This document shows, one piece after another, positions 9,477 to 19,697 of a stretch of 64,000 nt of DNA. Origin of the DNA: Herminiimonas fonticola (GTDB lineage: Bacteria > Pseudomonadota > Gammaproteobacteria > Burkholderiales > Burkholderiaceae_D); contig NZ_PTLZ01000001.1 in assembly GCF_003293745.1 (NCBI RefSeq), forward strand, positions 1,364,001-1,428,000, written 5' to 3'. Made by a program: the position numbers and the translations under genes. Every line of letters begins with the position of its first letter. Positions within the stretch are counted from its first letter, which is position 1. Under the pieces are notes generated by a model. The model searched no databases, was not told the DNA's origin, and was given only the letters and a program-made list of their open reading frames with translations.

Positions 9477-10508
9477 ATGCGGCAGACATTCGGAATTTTC
9501 AGGCTCGTCTTTCTTTTCTCCAGCGTCATTGCGTTTGCTGCACAGGTAACTGCCCGTGCAGAAAGTGTTGAGCCATTAACAGCTCAACACGATACGCAAG
9601 CCTGGTTGAAGAAAATCCAGTCATCGGCGCAAAAGTTGAACTACTCGGGTACCTTTGTTTATCAACAGGGTAATCAGGTTCGCACGTCGCGTATCACGCA
9701 CATTCTGAATGGCAAGAACGAAGTCGAAAAACTTGAAATTCTCGATGGCAAACCACGTGAATACATACGTAACAATGAAGAAATTGTTTGCTATGTGCCT
9801 GAAAGTAAATCGATACGCATAGAAAAGCGTGTGACGAAGGATGTGTTCCCGGCAATTCTGGGTGCTCATCCGAACGAGCTGGCCGAGCATTACAAGCTGA
9901 AGATGGGCGAGACTGGTCGTGTTGCGGGCTTCGATTGCCAAGCCATCATTTTGGAGCCGAAAGACAAGCTGCGTTACGGCTACAAACTGTGGGCAGAAAA
10001 ATCGACAGGTCTTTTGCTCAAGGCGCAAACCATCAACGAGAAAAACGATGTAGTCGAACAGATCGCCTTTACGCAATTGGTCATCGGCCATATCGATGCC
10101 AGCCGTGTCAAACCAAGTGTCAAGAATACTCAGGGTTGGCGCGTAGAGAACGCAGTGATGAGCGAGACCAATCTTTCCGGCTGGTCCGTCAATGCAATGC
10201 CTGCAGGTTTCAAGAAGGTGCGTGAAATGAAGCGCCTGATTACGGATACGCCGGCAAGTGCAGCAGCAGAAAATGCGTCGCCAACCCAGCGCGAAGTATC
10301 GCAAATTGTTTATTCCGATGGCCTGGCTGCGATTTCCGTCTTTATCGAACCGGCTTCGCAAAGTCGTACCGAAGGTTCAATGCAGCAGGGCGCGATGAAT
10401 ATTGTCGGTAAGCGGCATGGAGAGTATTGGTTGACGGTTGTCGGTGAAGTACCGGCGTCGGCCATCAAGCAGGTTGCCAATTCGATTGAATTGAAAGCGC
10501 AGCCCTAA
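9477..10508 (+). CDS. rseB: Sigma-E regulatory protein RseB (MucB)
   Basis: A 343-residue periplasmic protein with an N-terminal signal peptide (about residues 1-28, ending AQVTARA). The MucB/RseB N-terminal domain shows LNYSGTFVYQQGNQVRTSRI and EIVCYVPESKS. The C-terminal domain includes the IVYSDGLAAISVFIEP and WLTVVGEVPA blocks. RseB binds RseA and blocks its cleavage, and is released by mislocalised lipoprotein or lipopolysaccharide (known of the family). It lies between rseA and the mucD protease gene. Confidence 0.94.
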   Translation: MRQTFGIFRLVFLFSSVIAFAAQVTARAESVEPLTAQHDTQAWLKKIQSSAQKLNYSGTFVYQQGNQVRTSRITHILNGKNEVEKLEILDGKPREYIRNNEEIVCYVPESKSIRIEKRVTKDVFPAILGAHPNELAEHYKLKMGETGRVAGFDCQAIILEPKDKLRYGYKLWAEKSTGLLLKAQTINEKNDVVEQIAFTQLVIGHIDASRVKPSVKNTQGWRVENAVMSETNLSGWSVNAMPAGFKKVREMKRLITDTPASAAAENASPTQREVSQIVYSDGLAAISVFIEPASQSRTEGSMQQGAMNIVGKRHGEYWLTVVGEVPASAIKQVANSIELKAQP

Positions 10509-10545
10509 TTCTTTGTTAGATTCTTAATCAGGCTTTTGTGAGTGT

Positions 10546-12027
10546 ATGAAAACAATGTTCATTGTTCAGAAAAAACTGTCTGCTGTTTTGCTTGCTGTTG
10601 CGAGCACATTTCTAATTCCTGCCGTATCTGGTTTGACACCATCTGCGATGGCTGCGGCATCGGTGGCCGGCTTGCCCGACTTTACCGATCTGGTTGAAAA
10701 AACCGGAGCGGCGGTCGTCAATATTCGTACTACTGAAAAAGCCAAGGTCAGTCAAGGCAATGCGGCGAGCGAAGATGAAGAGATGCAGGAATTTTTCCGC
10801 CGCTTCTTCGGTGCTCCAATTCCTCCGCGCCAGCAGCCTGCACCACGTGGTCGTAATAAACCAGACGCTGATGCGGATGAAGAAGTACCGCGCGGCGTAG
10901 GCTCGGGTTTCATCATTTCTGCTGACGGCTATGTAATGACAAATGCGCATGTTGTCGAGGGTGCAGACGAGGTGTATGTCACGTTGACTGACAAGCGCGA
11001 ATTCAAGGCAAAAATCATCGGTGCTGACAAGCGTACTGATGTGGCGCTAGTCAAGATTGAAGGCAGCAACCTGCCGCGTCTGACTGTCGGTGATTCAAAC
11101 AAGATTCGGGTCGGTGAATGGGTGATCGCTATCGGTTCACCGTTTGGTCTGGACAACACAGTGACTGCCGGTATTGTTTCTGCCAAGGCGCGCGATACAG
11201 GTGAATACCTGCCGTTGATTCAAACCGACGTTGCGGTTAATCCGGGCAACTCGGGTGGTCCGCTGATCAATATGCGCGGCGAAGTAATCGGTATCAACTC
11301 GCAAATTTACAGTCGCTCCGGTGGTTACATGGGCATTTCATTTGCGGTACCTATGGATGAGGCGATGCGCGTCTCCGATCAGTTGCGCGCAAGCGGAAAA
11401 GTAACGCGCGGCCGCATCGGTGTACAGATCGGTGAAGTGACAAAAGACGTTGCGGAATCCCTGGGTCTTACGCGTGCACAAGGTGCATTGGTGCAGCGTG
11501 TAGAAACCGGTGGCCCGGCTGAAAAAGGCGGCATTGAAGCTGGTGACGTGATCCTGAAATTCAACGGCGCCAATATCGAACGTGCCAGCGATTTGCCGCG
11601 CATGGTTGGTAGTACCAAGCCAGGTACACGTTCGACGATAACCGTGTGGCGCAAAGGTGCGATGCGTGATTTGCCATTGACGATTACTGAACTGGAACCG
11701 GAAAAAGTTGCACAAAAAACCGAGAAAAAAGCCAAGGTCGAGCAGGTAGCGAATACCCTGGGTTTGATTGTCAGCGATCTCACTGCCGCACAAATCAAGG
11801 AGCTGAAAATTGACGGCGGCATTGTTGTTGAATCGGCCGAAGGTTCGGCGGCACGTGCAGGTTTGCGTGCAGGCGATATTCTTTTGCGATTGAATAACAC
11901 CGATATCAAGGATGCTCGTCAATTCAATGCATTGGTGGCAAAACTGGATGTGAAGAAAACGACCTTGCTGCTGGTGCGTCGTGGCGACTCTTCGCAATTC
12001 GTGACGGTTAAGCCGCACGCACAATAA
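10546..12027 (+). CDS. mucD: Periplasmic serine protease, DegP/MucD family
   Basis: A 493-residue HtrA protease and chaperone. There is a signal peptide (about residues 1-36), then a trypsin-like domain with the triad His135 (TNAHVV), Asp165 (RTDVALVKI) and Ser236 (NPGNSGGPL), then two PDZ domains at about 285-375 and 405-490. A proline- and acid-rich insert near residues 88-112 corresponds to the LA loop. It degrades misfolded envelope proteins, matching its place as the last gene of the sigma-E operon. The gap after rseB is 37 bp and a terminator follows. Confidence 0.96.
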   Translation: MKTMFIVQKKLSAVLLAVASTFLIPAVSGLTPSAMAAASVAGLPDFTDLVEKTGAAVVNIRTTEKAKVSQGNAASEDEEMQEFFRRFFGAPIPPRQQPAPRGRNKPDADADEEVPRGVGSGFIISADGYVMTNAHVVEGADEVYVTLTDKREFKAKIIGADKRTDVALVKIEGSNLPRLTVGDSNKIRVGEWVIAIGSPFGLDNTVTAGIVSAKARDTGEYLPLIQTDVAVNPGNSGGPLINMRGEVIGINSQIYSRSGGYMGISFAVPMDEAMRVSDQLRASGKVTRGRIGVQIGEVTKDVAESLGLTRAQGALVQRVETGGPAEKGGIEAGDVILKFNGANIERASDLPRMVGSTKPGTRSTITVWRKGAMRDLPLTITELEPEKVAQKTEKKAKVEQVANTLGLIVSDLTAAQIKELKIDGGIVVESAEGSAARAGLRAGDILLRLNNTDIKDARQFNALVAKLDVKKTTLLLVRRGDSSQFVTVKPHAQ

Positions 12028-12041
12028 GATAATCTTCAAGA

Positions 12042-12080
12042 AAAAGGCTGCCTGCTGAAAAGCTTGCAGCCTTTTCTTTT
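12042..12080 (+). terminator. Rho-independent terminator after mucD
   Basis: A 10-bp stem (AAAAGGCTGC at 12042-12051, GCAGCCTTTT at 12066-12075) followed by CTTTT. It closes the rpoE operon 14 bases after the mucD stop. Confidence 0.85.
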
Positions 12081-12095
12081 AAGCGGAATCCATCC

Positions 12096-12350
12096 TTGAT
12101 TCATTTCACTTTGTACTCACGAACTTACTGTCATTTGTGTGACGACATGCTGGCCGCATTACGTGCGCTGGAAATTGTTGAGCCAATGTCCATCGCGGTG
12201 ATCGATGTTGATGCAGACGAGGCGCTGGTCGCCAAGTATGATGAATTGGTTCCGGTGCTGCTTGCCAGCAAGGATGAGCAAGCGGCGCAGCAGCTTTGCC
12301 ATTATTTTCTGGATGAGGCGGCAGTACGTACGTTTGTTGCCCGCGTTTGA
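12096..12350 (+). CDS. Glutaredoxin-like thiol protein (DUF836 type)
   Basis: An 84-residue thioredoxin-fold protein starting with TTG at 12096. The redox motif Cys12-His-Leu-Cys15 sits after the first strand (FTLYSRTYCHLC), and VPVLLA is the cis-proline region. It matches the small glutaredoxin-like family often found beside lepA. It is a likely cytoplasmic thiol oxidoreductase with unknown partner. The start overlaps the region just after the mucD terminator, so its promoter is unclear. Confidence 0.82.
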   Translation: MIHFTLYSRTYCHLCDDMLAALRALEIVEPMSIAVIDVDADEALVAKYDELVPVLLASKDEQAAQQLCHYFLDEAAVRTFVARV

Positions 12351-12472
12351 GTATGGCGCGGCAAGCATGCACTGTGCACATTTTTACCTGGGTAGTTGGC
12401 AGAGCCGGAATTGTTGGGCTTTCCCCTCTGAAATCCGGTAAAATGCCGGGGCCGTCATCCCTCTGTAACAAG

Positions 12473-12515
12473 GCGCTCGCTCGGGGAAAACATCCCAGCA
12501 TAGAGCGCTTTTTTT
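12473..12515 (+). terminator. Terminator-like hairpin in the lepA leader
   Basis: GCGCTC (12473-12478) pairs with GAGCGC (12503-12508), with an inner GGG / CCC stem, and is followed by seven T residues. The lepA ATG is only 18 bases further on. A -10-like TAAAAT is at 12439-12444, about 30 bases before the hairpin. The arrangement fits either an attenuator for lepA or the 3' end of a short RNA. It could also terminate the glutaredoxin gene, although it is 122 bp past that stop. Confidence 0.6.
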
Positions 12516-12533
12516 GTAATTGTCACTTGGTTA

Positions 12534-14327
12534 ATGAACAACATTCGCAATTTCTCCATCATCGCCCATATCGACCACGGTAAATCGACACTTGCCGACC
12601 GCATTATTCAATTGTGCGGCGGTTTATCCGATCGAGAAATGGAAGCGCAAGTCCTTGATTCCATGGATCTCGAGCGCGAGCGTGGCATTACGATCAAGGC
12701 GCAGACCGCAGCGTTGTCGTACAAGGCGCGCGATGGCAAGGTTTATAACCTGAACCTGATCGATACACCGGGTCACGTCGATTTCAGCTACGAAGTCAGC
12801 CGCTCGCTGTCCGCCTGCGAAGGTGCACTGCTGGTGGTCGATGCCTCGCAAGGTGTGGAAGCGCAGACGGTAGCAAACTGTTATATGGCGCTGGATCTGG
12901 GCGTAGAGGTGGTGCCAGTTCTCAACAAGATTGATTTGCCGAATGCCGATCCACCGGCTGCGATTGCCGAGATCGAGGACGTGATCGGTATTGACGCGAC
13001 GGATGCAGTGCAATGCTCGGCAAAAAGCGGCTTGGGCGTAGCTGATGTACTTGAGTCGCTGATCGCCAAGGTGCCACCACCTAAGGGCGACCCGGATGCG
13101 CCCTTGCAAGCGCTGATCGTCGATTCATGGTTCGACAACTATGTCGGCGTGGTGATGCTGGTACGTGTGGTCAACGGCACCCTGAAACCGAAAGAAAAAA
13201 TTCTGCTGATGGCGAGCGGTTCGGTCAATCTGGTCGAAAACATAGGCGTCTTTGCGCCGCGCTCGGTATCGCTGCCGACTTTGTCAGCCGGGCAGGTAGG
13301 TTTCATCATCGCCGGCATCAAGGAATTGAAGGCTGCCAAGGTTGGCGATACCGTCACGCTGGCCAGCCGTCCGGCCGCTGAAGCGCTGCCAGGCTTCAAG
13401 GAAGTGCAGCCGCAAGTGTTTGCCGGCCTGTTCCCGGTCGAAGCGAATCAGTACGACGCACTGCGCGATTCGCTGGAAAAATTAAAATTGAACGATGCGG
13501 CTTTGATGTACGAGCCTGAAGTATCGCAAGCGCTGGGCTTCGGTTTCCGTTGCGGCTTCCTCGGCTTGTTGCACATGGAAATCGTGCAAGAGCGCCTCGA
13601 GCGTGAATTCGACATGGACCTCATCACGACGGCGCCTACCGTTGTGTATGAGGTGATCATGGGCGATGGCAGCCTGATCAAGGTAGACAACCCATCCAAA
13701 ATGCCTGAGCCGTCCAAGATTGAAGAAATCCGCGAGCCTATCGTCACCGTCAATCTGTACATGCCGCAGGAGTATGTTGGCTCTGTCATCACGCTGTGTA
13801 TTGCCAAACGTGGCGTACAGATGGACATGAGCTACCACGGCCGTCAGGTGAAGCTGGTGTACGAAATGCCGATGGCTGAAATCGTGCTCGATTTCTTCGA
13901 TAAATTGAAATCGACGTCGCGCGGCTACGCGTCTATGGATTACGAGTTCAAGGAATATCGTGCCTCGGATGTGGTCAAGGTCGACATGCTGATCAACAGC
14001 GAAAAAGTCGATGCGCTCGCCATCATTGTGCATAGATCGAACAGCCAGTACCGCGGACGTCAGGTCGCGGCCAAGATGCGTGAACTGATTCCGCGCCAGA
14101 TGTTCGACGTCGCGATCCAGGCGACCATCGGTGCAAATATTATCTCGCGCGAAAACGTCAAGGCCTTGCGCAAGAACGTGTTGGCAAAATGTTATGGCGG
14201 CGATATCAGCCGCAAGAAAAAACTGCTGGAAAAGCAAAAAGCCGGTAAGAAACGCATGAAGCAAGTGGGCTCCGTCGAGATCCCGCAGGAAGCGTTTTTG
14301 GCAATTCTACAAGTGGACGATAAATGA
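12534..14327 (+). CDS. lepA: Elongation factor 4 (LepA)
   Basis: A 597-residue translational GTPase. G1 is AHIDHGKST near residue 11, G3 DTPGHVDF, G4 NKIDLP, and the C-terminal LepA domain ends in [21 protein letters not shown]4 acts on the ribosome, where it helps back-translocation or initiation under stress. The length is normal. It overlaps lepB by four bases (ATGA), the usual lepA-lepB operon. Upstream lies a possible attenuator at 12473-12515. Confidence 0.98.
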   Translation: MNNIRNFSIIAHIDHGKSTLADRIIQLCGGLSDREMEAQVLDSMDLERERGITIKAQTAALSYKARDGKVYNLNLIDTPGHVDFSYEVSRSLSACEGALLVVDASQGVEAQTVANCYMALDLGVEVVPVLNKIDLPNADPPAAIAEIEDVIGIDATDAVQCSAKSGLGVADVLESLIAKVPPPKGDPDAPLQALIVDSWFDNYVGVVMLVRVVNGTLKPKEKILLMASGSVNLVENIGVFAPRSVSLPTLSAGQVGFIIAGIKELKAAKVGDTVTLASRPAAEALPGFKEVQPQVFAGLFPVEANQYDALRDSLEKLKLNDAALMYEPEVSQALGFGFRCGFLGLLHMEIVQERLEREFDMDLITTAPTVVYEVIMGDGSLIKVDNPSKMPEPSKIEEIREPIVTVNLYMPQEYVGSVITLCIAKRGVQMDMSYHGRQVKLVYEMPMAEIVLDFFDKLKSTSRGYASMDYEFKEYRASDVVKVDMLINSEKVDALAIIVHRSNSQYRGRQVAAKMRELIPRQMFDVAIQATIGANIISRENVKALRKNVLAKCYGGDISRKKKLLEKQKAGKKRMKQVGSVEIPQEAFLAILQVDDK

Positions 14328-15247
14328 CATTGCAAGATCTGTTGGGCAATTTTTCACTGATCCTTTTCATCCTGACGGTAGGGACCGGCATCGTCTGGGT
14401 GCTGGATGTTTTTTATCTGGCGAAAAAACGCCGCGCCCATGCGGATGCGGTATTGGCTGAATTCGATGCGCGTAATGCCAAACTGGCAGGCGAGGGTGTC
14501 AAGCCGGATAACAATGGCCGCGCCGCGTTGCAAGCCAGCCTGATGCGCCAACCGACCTGGATAGAGTATTCAGGTAGCTTTTTCCCGGTGATTGCATTGG
14601 TATTCGTCTTGCGCTCCTTCCTGTATGAGCCGTTCAAGATTCCATCGACATCGATGGTGCCGACGCTGCAGGTTGGCGACCTGATTCTGGTGAATAAATA
14701 TACTTACGGTATCCGCCTGCCTATTCTGAATAAAAAAGTGATCGAAGTGAACGACCCGCAGCGCGGTGACGTCATGGTCTTCAAATACCCGGAAAACATG
14801 ACGCTGGATTACATCAAGCGCGTGGTCGGCGTTCCTGGCGACACGGTGACTTATCGTAACAAGCGCCTGATTGTTAATGGTGCGCAAGTTTCTTACAAGG
14901 CATTGCCTGATTATCTGGATGAAGAGACACTCAGTTATTCGAAGTTGCTGACTGAAAATCTGAACGGTGTGGCGCATCAAATACTGAATAATCCACGTGC
15001 GCCGTCCTATGTATCGAATCCGCATGATTTCCCGAATCGCGATTTGTGTACCTACGACGCAGAAGGATTTACCTGTAAAGTCCCGGCTGGACAATATTTC
15101 ATGATGGGCGATAATCGGGATAACAGTCTGGATAGCCGCTATTGGGGCTTCGTACCAGACAAGAATATTGTCGGAAAAGCATTTTTTGTATGGTTGAATT
15201 TGAGTAATTTCCCGAATAATCTTGGTCGCATCGGCAGTTTTGAATAA
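14324..15247 (+). CDS. lepB: Signal peptidase I
   Basis: A 307-residue inner-membrane protease of family S26. Two membrane segments (about residues 7-28 and 84-102) precede the catalytic Ser110 in [13 protein letters not shown] and Lys165 in [11 protein letters not shown]. The box [13 protein letters not shown] is box E of the family. It removes signal peptides from exported proteins on the periplasmic face. It is coupled to lepA by a four-base overlap. Confidence 0.97.
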   Translation: MTLQDLLGNFSLILFILTVGTGIVWVLDVFYLAKKRRAHADAVLAEFDARNAKLAGEGVKPDNNGRAALQASLMRQPTWIEYSGSFFPVIALVFVLRSFLYEPFKIPSTSMVPTLQVGDLILVNKYTYGIRLPILNKKVIEVNDPQRGDVMVFKYPENMTLDYIKRVVGVPGDTVTYRNKRLIVNGAQVSYKALPDYLDEETLSYSKLLTENLNGVAHQILNNPRAPSYVSNPHDFPNRDLCTYDAEGFTCKVPAGQYFMMGDNRDNSLDSRYWGFVPDKNIVGKAFFVWLNLSNFPNNLGRIGSFE

Positions 15248-15269
15248 TCATAGTCAGGAGCGCGAGTAG

Positions 15270-15671
15270 ATGGCAAACATGACATTGGCAGCACATATGC
15301 ATCGTAAGCAAAAGGGTGTCACCCTGGTTGGATTGATTCTGGTGCTGGCGATCATTGGCTTGATTGCAGTACTTGCGATGAAAGTGACGCCGACTGTGAC
15401 AGAATACTTTTCGATCAAAAAAGCAATCGGCAGCGTCAAGGCAGTTGGCGGCGGGATTCCTGAAATGCGTGCTGCATTCAACCGTCAGGCTGAAGTTGGC
15501 TACATTGATGCCATCAGCGGCCAGGATCTGGAAATTCTGAAAAATGGCGATGATGTGGAAATCAATTTCGCGTATCAGAAGATTATTCCGCTCGTGGGGC
15601 CCGTCAGTTTGATGATCGATTACGCTGGCTCAACCAACGAAAACAGATTGAAGAAAAAAGCGGCACCTTAA
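15270..15671 (+). CDS. DUF4845 membrane protein
   Basis: A 133-residue protein with one hydrophobic segment (about residues 14-36, [20 protein letters not shown]) and a small soluble C-terminal domain. The N-terminal sequence resembles a prepilin leader, but lacks the Glu at mature position 5. DUF4845 proteins lie between lepB and rnc in many betaproteobacteria. The function is unknown. The neighbours suggest cotranscription with lepB and rnc (gaps of 22 and 19 bp). Confidence 0.85.
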   Translation: MANMTLAAHMHRKQKGVTLVGLILVLAIIGLIAVLAMKVTPTVTEYFSIKKAIGSVKAVGGGIPEMRAAFNRQAEVGYIDAISGQDLEILKNGDDVEINFAYQKIIPLVGPVSLMIDYAGSTNENRLKKKAAP

Positions 15672-15690
15672 GGTAAGAATCGATAGAAAA

Positions 15691-16734
15691 ATGGATGTAA
15701 CGTTATTGCAAAATCGGCTAGGCCACACGTTCAAGGATGCTGTATTGCTGCAGCAGGCCTTGACGCATCGCAGCCATAGTAGTGTGCATAACGAACGCCT
15801 CGAGTTTCTTGGTGATTCCATTTTGAACTGCGTGGTTGCTTCTTTATTGTTCGATCGTTACAGCAAAATCGATGAAGGCGATTTGTCGCGCCTGCGTGCC
15901 AATCTGGTCAAACAACAATCCTTGTATGAAATCGCACAGCGTCTGGAATTGTCGCAGTTTTTGCGTCTGGGTGAAGGTGAATTGAAATCAGGCGGCTTTC
16001 GTCGCCCATCGATTTTGGCTGATACGCTGGAAGCATTATTTGGCGCGATTTTCCTCGATGCCGGTTTCAATGCTGCGCGCGATGTGATTCGTTCACTTTA
16101 TATTCCGATACTCGATAGCGTCGATCCAAAAACGCTGGGCAAGGATGCAAAAACCTTGTTGCAGGAATATCTGCAAGGCAAAAAAATCGCACTGCCGCAA
16201 TACAATGTCGTGGCCACGCATGGCGCCGCACACAATCAGGAATTTGAAATTGAATGTCTGGTGCCCAAGCTGGATATTCAGGTATTCGGCACTGGCGGTA
16301 GCCGCCGCGCAGGCGAGCAGGCAGCAGCCAAACTCGCGTTGGACGCAGTGCAGGCCGCATTGGTAAAAACGCCAGGTTCCAGCCGCAAAAGCAAGCCGCG
16401 TACCGCACAATTGAAGTTGGCCGGCATTGCCACCGTACAGCCGGATGCACCACTGGATGAAGTCAAGCCTGCATCCAAGGCCTCATCCAAGCTTGATGCG
16501 AAAAATGCCAAGGCCGATGCGAAAGCTGAAGCTGAAGCTGAAGCGAAGCTGAATATCAAATCAGATCATGTATCCGATGGCCAAAAAAGCCTGATTGCCG
16601 AAGCCGACCTTGTGCCAGCTTCAGTGACCGCTCCAGCAACAACCGTATCTAAATCTATATCCGATACACCATCGTCTGCAGCAGATGATGTCGTAAAAAA
16701 ATCCTCTACCACTTCCCATTCCAAAATTGCATGA
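15691..16734 (+). CDS. rnc: Ribonuclease III with a long C-terminal extension
   Basis: A 347-residue protein; typical RNase III is about 225-255. The catalytic domain (residues 1-150) has [13 protein letters not shown] and [13 protein letters not shown] with the metal-binding acidic residues. A dsRNA-binding domain (about 155-228) contains [20 protein letters not shown]. From about residue 230 to the end there is a low-complexity tail rich in Ala, Lys, Ser, Thr and Asp, with [13 protein letters not shown]-like runs. RNase III processes rRNA precursors and cuts structured mRNAs. The tail is likely disordered; its role is unknown. It overlaps era by four bases. Confidence 0.96.
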   Translation: MDVTLLQNRLGHTFKDAVLLQQALTHRSHSSVHNERLEFLGDSILNCVVASLLFDRYSKIDEGDLSRLRANLVKQQSLYEIAQRLELSQFLRLGEGELKSGGFRRPSILADTLEALFGAIFLDAGFNAARDVIRSLYIPILDSVDPKTLGKDAKTLLQEYLQGKKIALPQYNVVATHGAAHNQEFEIECLVPKLDIQVFGTGGSRRAGEQAAAKLALDAVQAALVKTPGSSRKSKPRTAQLKLAGIATVQPDAPLDEVKPASKASSKLDAKNAKADAKAEAEAEAKLNIKSDHVSDGQKSLIAEADLVPASVTAPATTVSKSISDTPSSAADDVVKKSSTTSHSKIA

Positions 16735-17633
16735 CTGAATCCACCGCACTGTCTCACTTTCGATGCGGTTATATCGCGATCGTCGGTCGTCCTAACGTCG
16801 GCAAATCGACCTTGATGAATGAGCTGATAGGCGCCAAGGTCAGCATTACATCGCGCAAGGCGCAAACCACACGCCATCGCATCACTGGTATTCAAACCAT
16901 AGAAGATGCGCAGTTCGTGTATGTTGATACGCCAGGTTTTCAGACTCGTCACTCGAATGCGCTGAACAAGACTTTGAATCGCACGGTGACGACTACGCTC
17001 ACCGCATCTGATGTGATTTTGTTTGTAATCGAAGCCGGTACTTTCGGCCAGGCCGATCAGCAAGTGCTGGATCTGATTCCAAAAAATGTGCCGTGCATAT
17101 TAGTGATCAATAAATCGGATCGCGTCAAAGACAAAGCAGTGCTGTTGCCGTTTGCGCAGCAAATCGCAGCCAAGCGCGACTTTACTGCAGTCGTACCTGT
17201 ATCAGCTAAATTGCGTTTTCAGCTCGACAATCTGCAAGGCGAAATCAAAAAATACCTGCCGGAAAATCCACCGGTTTTTGGTGAAGACGACATCACTGAT
17301 CGCAGCGAGAAATTTCTTGCCGCTGAAATCGTGCGTGAAAAATTATTCCGCTTTGTTGGTGACGAGTTGCCATACACCAGTACAGTACTGATCGAAAAAT
17401 TTGAACTTGAAGGCAATCTGCGCCGTGTCTTTGCCGCGATCCTGGTGGAGCGCGATACGCATAAATCCATGGTCATCGGTAACAAGGGTGAGCGTCTGAA
17501 GGATATCTCCACTCAGTCCCGCCTCGACATGGAGCGTCTGTTCGGCGGTCCGGTCTACCTGGAAATCTGGGTCAAGGTCAAATCCGGTTGGGCCGATAAC
17601 GAAGCCGGTTTGCGCGCATACGGCTACGAATAA
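16731..17633 (+). CDS. era: GTPase Era
   Basis: A 300-residue Ras-like GTPase. G1 is [10 protein letters not shown]3 DTPGFQ and G4 NKSDR, and a C-terminal KH domain includes [13 protein letters not shown]. Era binds the 3' end of 16S rRNA and helps 30S assembly. The start ATG overlaps the rnc stop (ATGA), the conserved rnc-era pair. The N-terminus has 12 residues before the G1 strand, a normal length. The GTPase domain is complete and shows nothing unusual. Confidence 0.97.
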   Translation: MTESTALSHFRCGYIAIVGRPNVGKSTLMNELIGAKVSITSRKAQTTRHRITGIQTIEDAQFVYVDTPGFQTRHSNALNKTLNRTVTTTLTASDVILFVIEAGTFGQADQQVLDLIPKNVPCILVINKSDRVKDKAVLLPFAQQIAAKRDFTAVVPVSAKLRFQLDNLQGEIKKYLPENPPVFGEDDITDRSEKFLAAEIVREKLFRFVGDELPYTSTVLIEKFELEGNLRRVFAAILVERDTHKSMVIGNKGERLKDISTQSRLDMERLFGGPVYLEIWVKVKSGWADNEAGLRAYGYE

Positions 17634-17646
17634 AATCGATTTAAAG

Positions 17647-18525
17647 ATGACTGCACTCATCGCCGACGTCAATTCTTTGTCCCGTACTTCCGATGAAGAA
17701 AAGTCGGTGGTGCATGCCAATGATGTCGGTTCTTCTATCATGTCAGCCACATCTTCGACAACATCAGCATCCACACCAAAAGCTGCACCGCGTCGCACGC
17801 GCTCTATTGAAAAAGACATACGCATTGCCGATCAACCCGGTTTTGTGCTGCACAGTTATCCCTACAAAGAAACCAGCCTGATCGTCGACGTTTTTTCACG
17901 TGACCACGGACGCATTGCGCTGGTCGCCAAAGGTGCCAAGCGTCCTCATTCCAAATTGCGCGGTGTATTGCAAACTTTTCAGCCTCTGTCTGTAGGCTGG
18001 AGCGGCAAAGCGGAAGTACGCACACTGACCGCCGCAGAATGGGTAGGCGGACTTTTACCGTTGGAAAAATCGGCCTTGTTGTGCGGTTTTTATTTGAACG
18101 AATTGCTAGTTAAATTGCTGGCGCGTGACGATCCTCATCCTGCGCTATTCGATCATTACGTCAGTGCCTTGAATCAGCTGGCACATGACGAGCCGCCGGC
18201 CATCGTTTTGCGTAAATTTGAGCGCGCACTGTTGAAAGAAACCGGTGTCTCCGGCAGCTGGCAGATTTGTACAGCGACCCGCAATCCCTTGATCGCTGAC
18301 ATTAATTACGTCATTGATCCTGAACGCGGCCCTCGTCCGGCACGCGCTTCAGATATCTGGCCTCAGGTTGCCGGCAAGACCTTGCTGGATATGGAAAGCG
18401 AAGATTACAGCCATGCGACCACGCAAATGCAAAGCAAATTTCTGATGCGCTTTTTACTCGCGCATCATTTGAATGGCGCGCCCCTGAACACGCGCCAGAT
18501 ATTGATAGACCTGTTGCAGCTATAA
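17647..18525 (+). CDS. recO: DNA repair protein RecO
   Basis: A 292-residue protein; RecO is usually about 240. The OB-fold domain begins near residue 60 ([21 protein letters not shown]), then a helical domain with [12 protein letters not shown]. The first 55 or so residues are a Ser/Thr/Ala-rich extension with no match to the family. An in-frame ATG at 17740 ([12 protein letters not shown] then Met) could be the real start. RecO loads RecA on SSB-coated DNA with RecR. The zinc-binding cysteines of some RecO proteins are absent. Confidence 0.93.
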   Translation: MTALIADVNSLSRTSDEEKSVVHANDVGSSIMSATSSTTSASTPKAAPRRTRSIEKDIRIADQPGFVLHSYPYKETSLIVDVFSRDHGRIALVAKGAKRPHSKLRGVLQTFQPLSVGWSGKAEVRTLTAAEWVGGLLPLEKSALLCGFYLNELLVKLLARDDPHPALFDHYVSALNQLAHDEPPAIVLRKFERALLKETGVSGSWQICTATRNPLIADINYVIDPERGPRPARASDIWPQVAGKTLLDMESEDYSHATTQMQSKFLMRFLLAHHLNGAPLNTRQILIDLLQL

Positions 18526-18540
18526 CGGACACAATTCAAG

Positions 18541-19308
18541 ATGAGTTTTCTCCAGCCACAATCTTCCATCATCGATCTCGGTATCAACATCGATCACGTT
18601 GCGACCTTGCGCAATGCGCGCGGCACGGTCTATCCCGATCCCTTGCAAGCAGCATTGCTGGCCGAAGAGGCTGGCGCTGATGCCATCACCTTGCATTTGC
18701 GTGAAGACAGACGTCACATCAAGGATGCCGACGTCGAATTGATACGTCCGCAATTACGCACGCGTATGAATCTGGAATCTGCCGTCACGTCCGAGATGGT
18801 CGATTTTGCCTGTCGCATCAAACCGCAAGATGTCTGCCTGGTACCGGAGCGTCGCGAAGAAGTAACGACCGAAGGTGGCCTGGATGTCGTAAAGTATTTT
18901 TCAGAAGTATCAACTGCCATCAAGCAGTTGCAAGCCGAAGGCATACGCGTGAGTCTGTTCATCGATGCCGACGTTGCGCAGATACAGGCGGCAGCCGAAG
19001 CGGGTGCGCCTGTGATTGAATTGCATACAGGACGTTATGCAGATGCACATGATGAAGCCGATCAGCAGACACAATTGCAGCGTGTGCAGCAGGGCGTTCT
19101 GGAAGGTGTGAAGCGCGGCTTGAAAGTGAATGCCGGCCACGGTTTGCACTACACCAATGTTCAGGCGATTGCTGCGATTCGGGACATTACCGAACTGAAT
19201 ATCGGTCACGCCATCGTCGCGCACGCAGTATTCGTCGGCTGGCAAAACGCTGTGCGTGAAATGAAGGCGATCATGACCGCTGCACGGCTGAACGGATTGC
19301 AAAAATGA
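18541..19308 (+). CDS. pdxJ: Pyridoxine 5'-phosphate synthase
   Basis: A 255-residue TIM-barrel enzyme that condenses 1-deoxyxylulose-5-phosphate with 3-amino-2-oxopropyl phosphate to make vitamin B6. It shows [48 protein letters not shown] and [11 protein letters not shown], all standard family blocks. Length is normal. It overlaps acpS by four bases (ATGA). It probably belongs to the recO-pdxJ-acpS-nagZ operon, 15 bp after recO. Confidence 0.97.
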   Translation: MSFLQPQSSIIDLGINIDHVATLRNARGTVYPDPLQAALLAEEAGADAITLHLREDRRHIKDADVELIRPQLRTRMNLESAVTSEMVDFACRIKPQDVCLVPERREEVTTEGGLDVVKYFSEVSTAIKQLQAEGIRVSLFIDADVAQIQAAAEAGAPVIELHTGRYADAHDEADQQTQLQRVQQGVLEGVKRGLKVNAGHGLHYTNVQAIAAIRDITELNIGHAIVAHAVFVGWQNAVREMKAIMTAARLNGLQK

Positions 19309-19697
19309 TATACGGTATTGGTACCGACATCATGAAGATAGACCGCATCGCGGCGGCACTTGAGCGCCACGGCGATCGCTTTGCCGAACGCATACTCGGC
19401 GTGGAAGAGCTGGAAAAATATCAGCGACGCAAAGCCAAAGTGGCAGCGCGCGGCTTGCGTTTTCTGGCGACTCGCTTTGCAGCCAAAGAAGCGTTTTCAA
19501 AAGCGATAGGCTTGGGTATACACATGCCTATGACCTGGCGTTCGGCGCAGATTCTAAACGCGCCCAGTGGCAAACCTATCGTAGTCACCAGTGGCAAACT
19601 GGCAGAATTTATGGAATTGAATGGACTGACCGCGCAGGTCTCGATTACAGATGAAGTCGAGTACGCGGTCGCTTTTGTGATTGTGGAGAAAAAATGA
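19305..19697 (+). CDS. acpS: Holo-ACP synthase
   Basis: A 130-residue phosphopantetheinyl transferase. The metal-binding Asp is in [12 protein letters not shown] and the second motif is [13 protein letters not shown]. It transfers 4'-phosphopantetheine from CoA to Ser37 of the ACP encoded at 6068. The length is normal. Its start overlaps pdxJ and its end overlaps nagZ by four bases, so the three genes are translationally coupled. Confidence 0.96.
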   Translation: MIYGIGTDIMKIDRIAAALERHGDRFAERILGVEELEKYQRRKAKVAARGLRFLATRFAAKEAFSKAIGLGIHMPMTWRSAQILNAPSGKPIVVTSGKLAEFMELNGLTAQVSITDEVEYAVAFVIVEKK

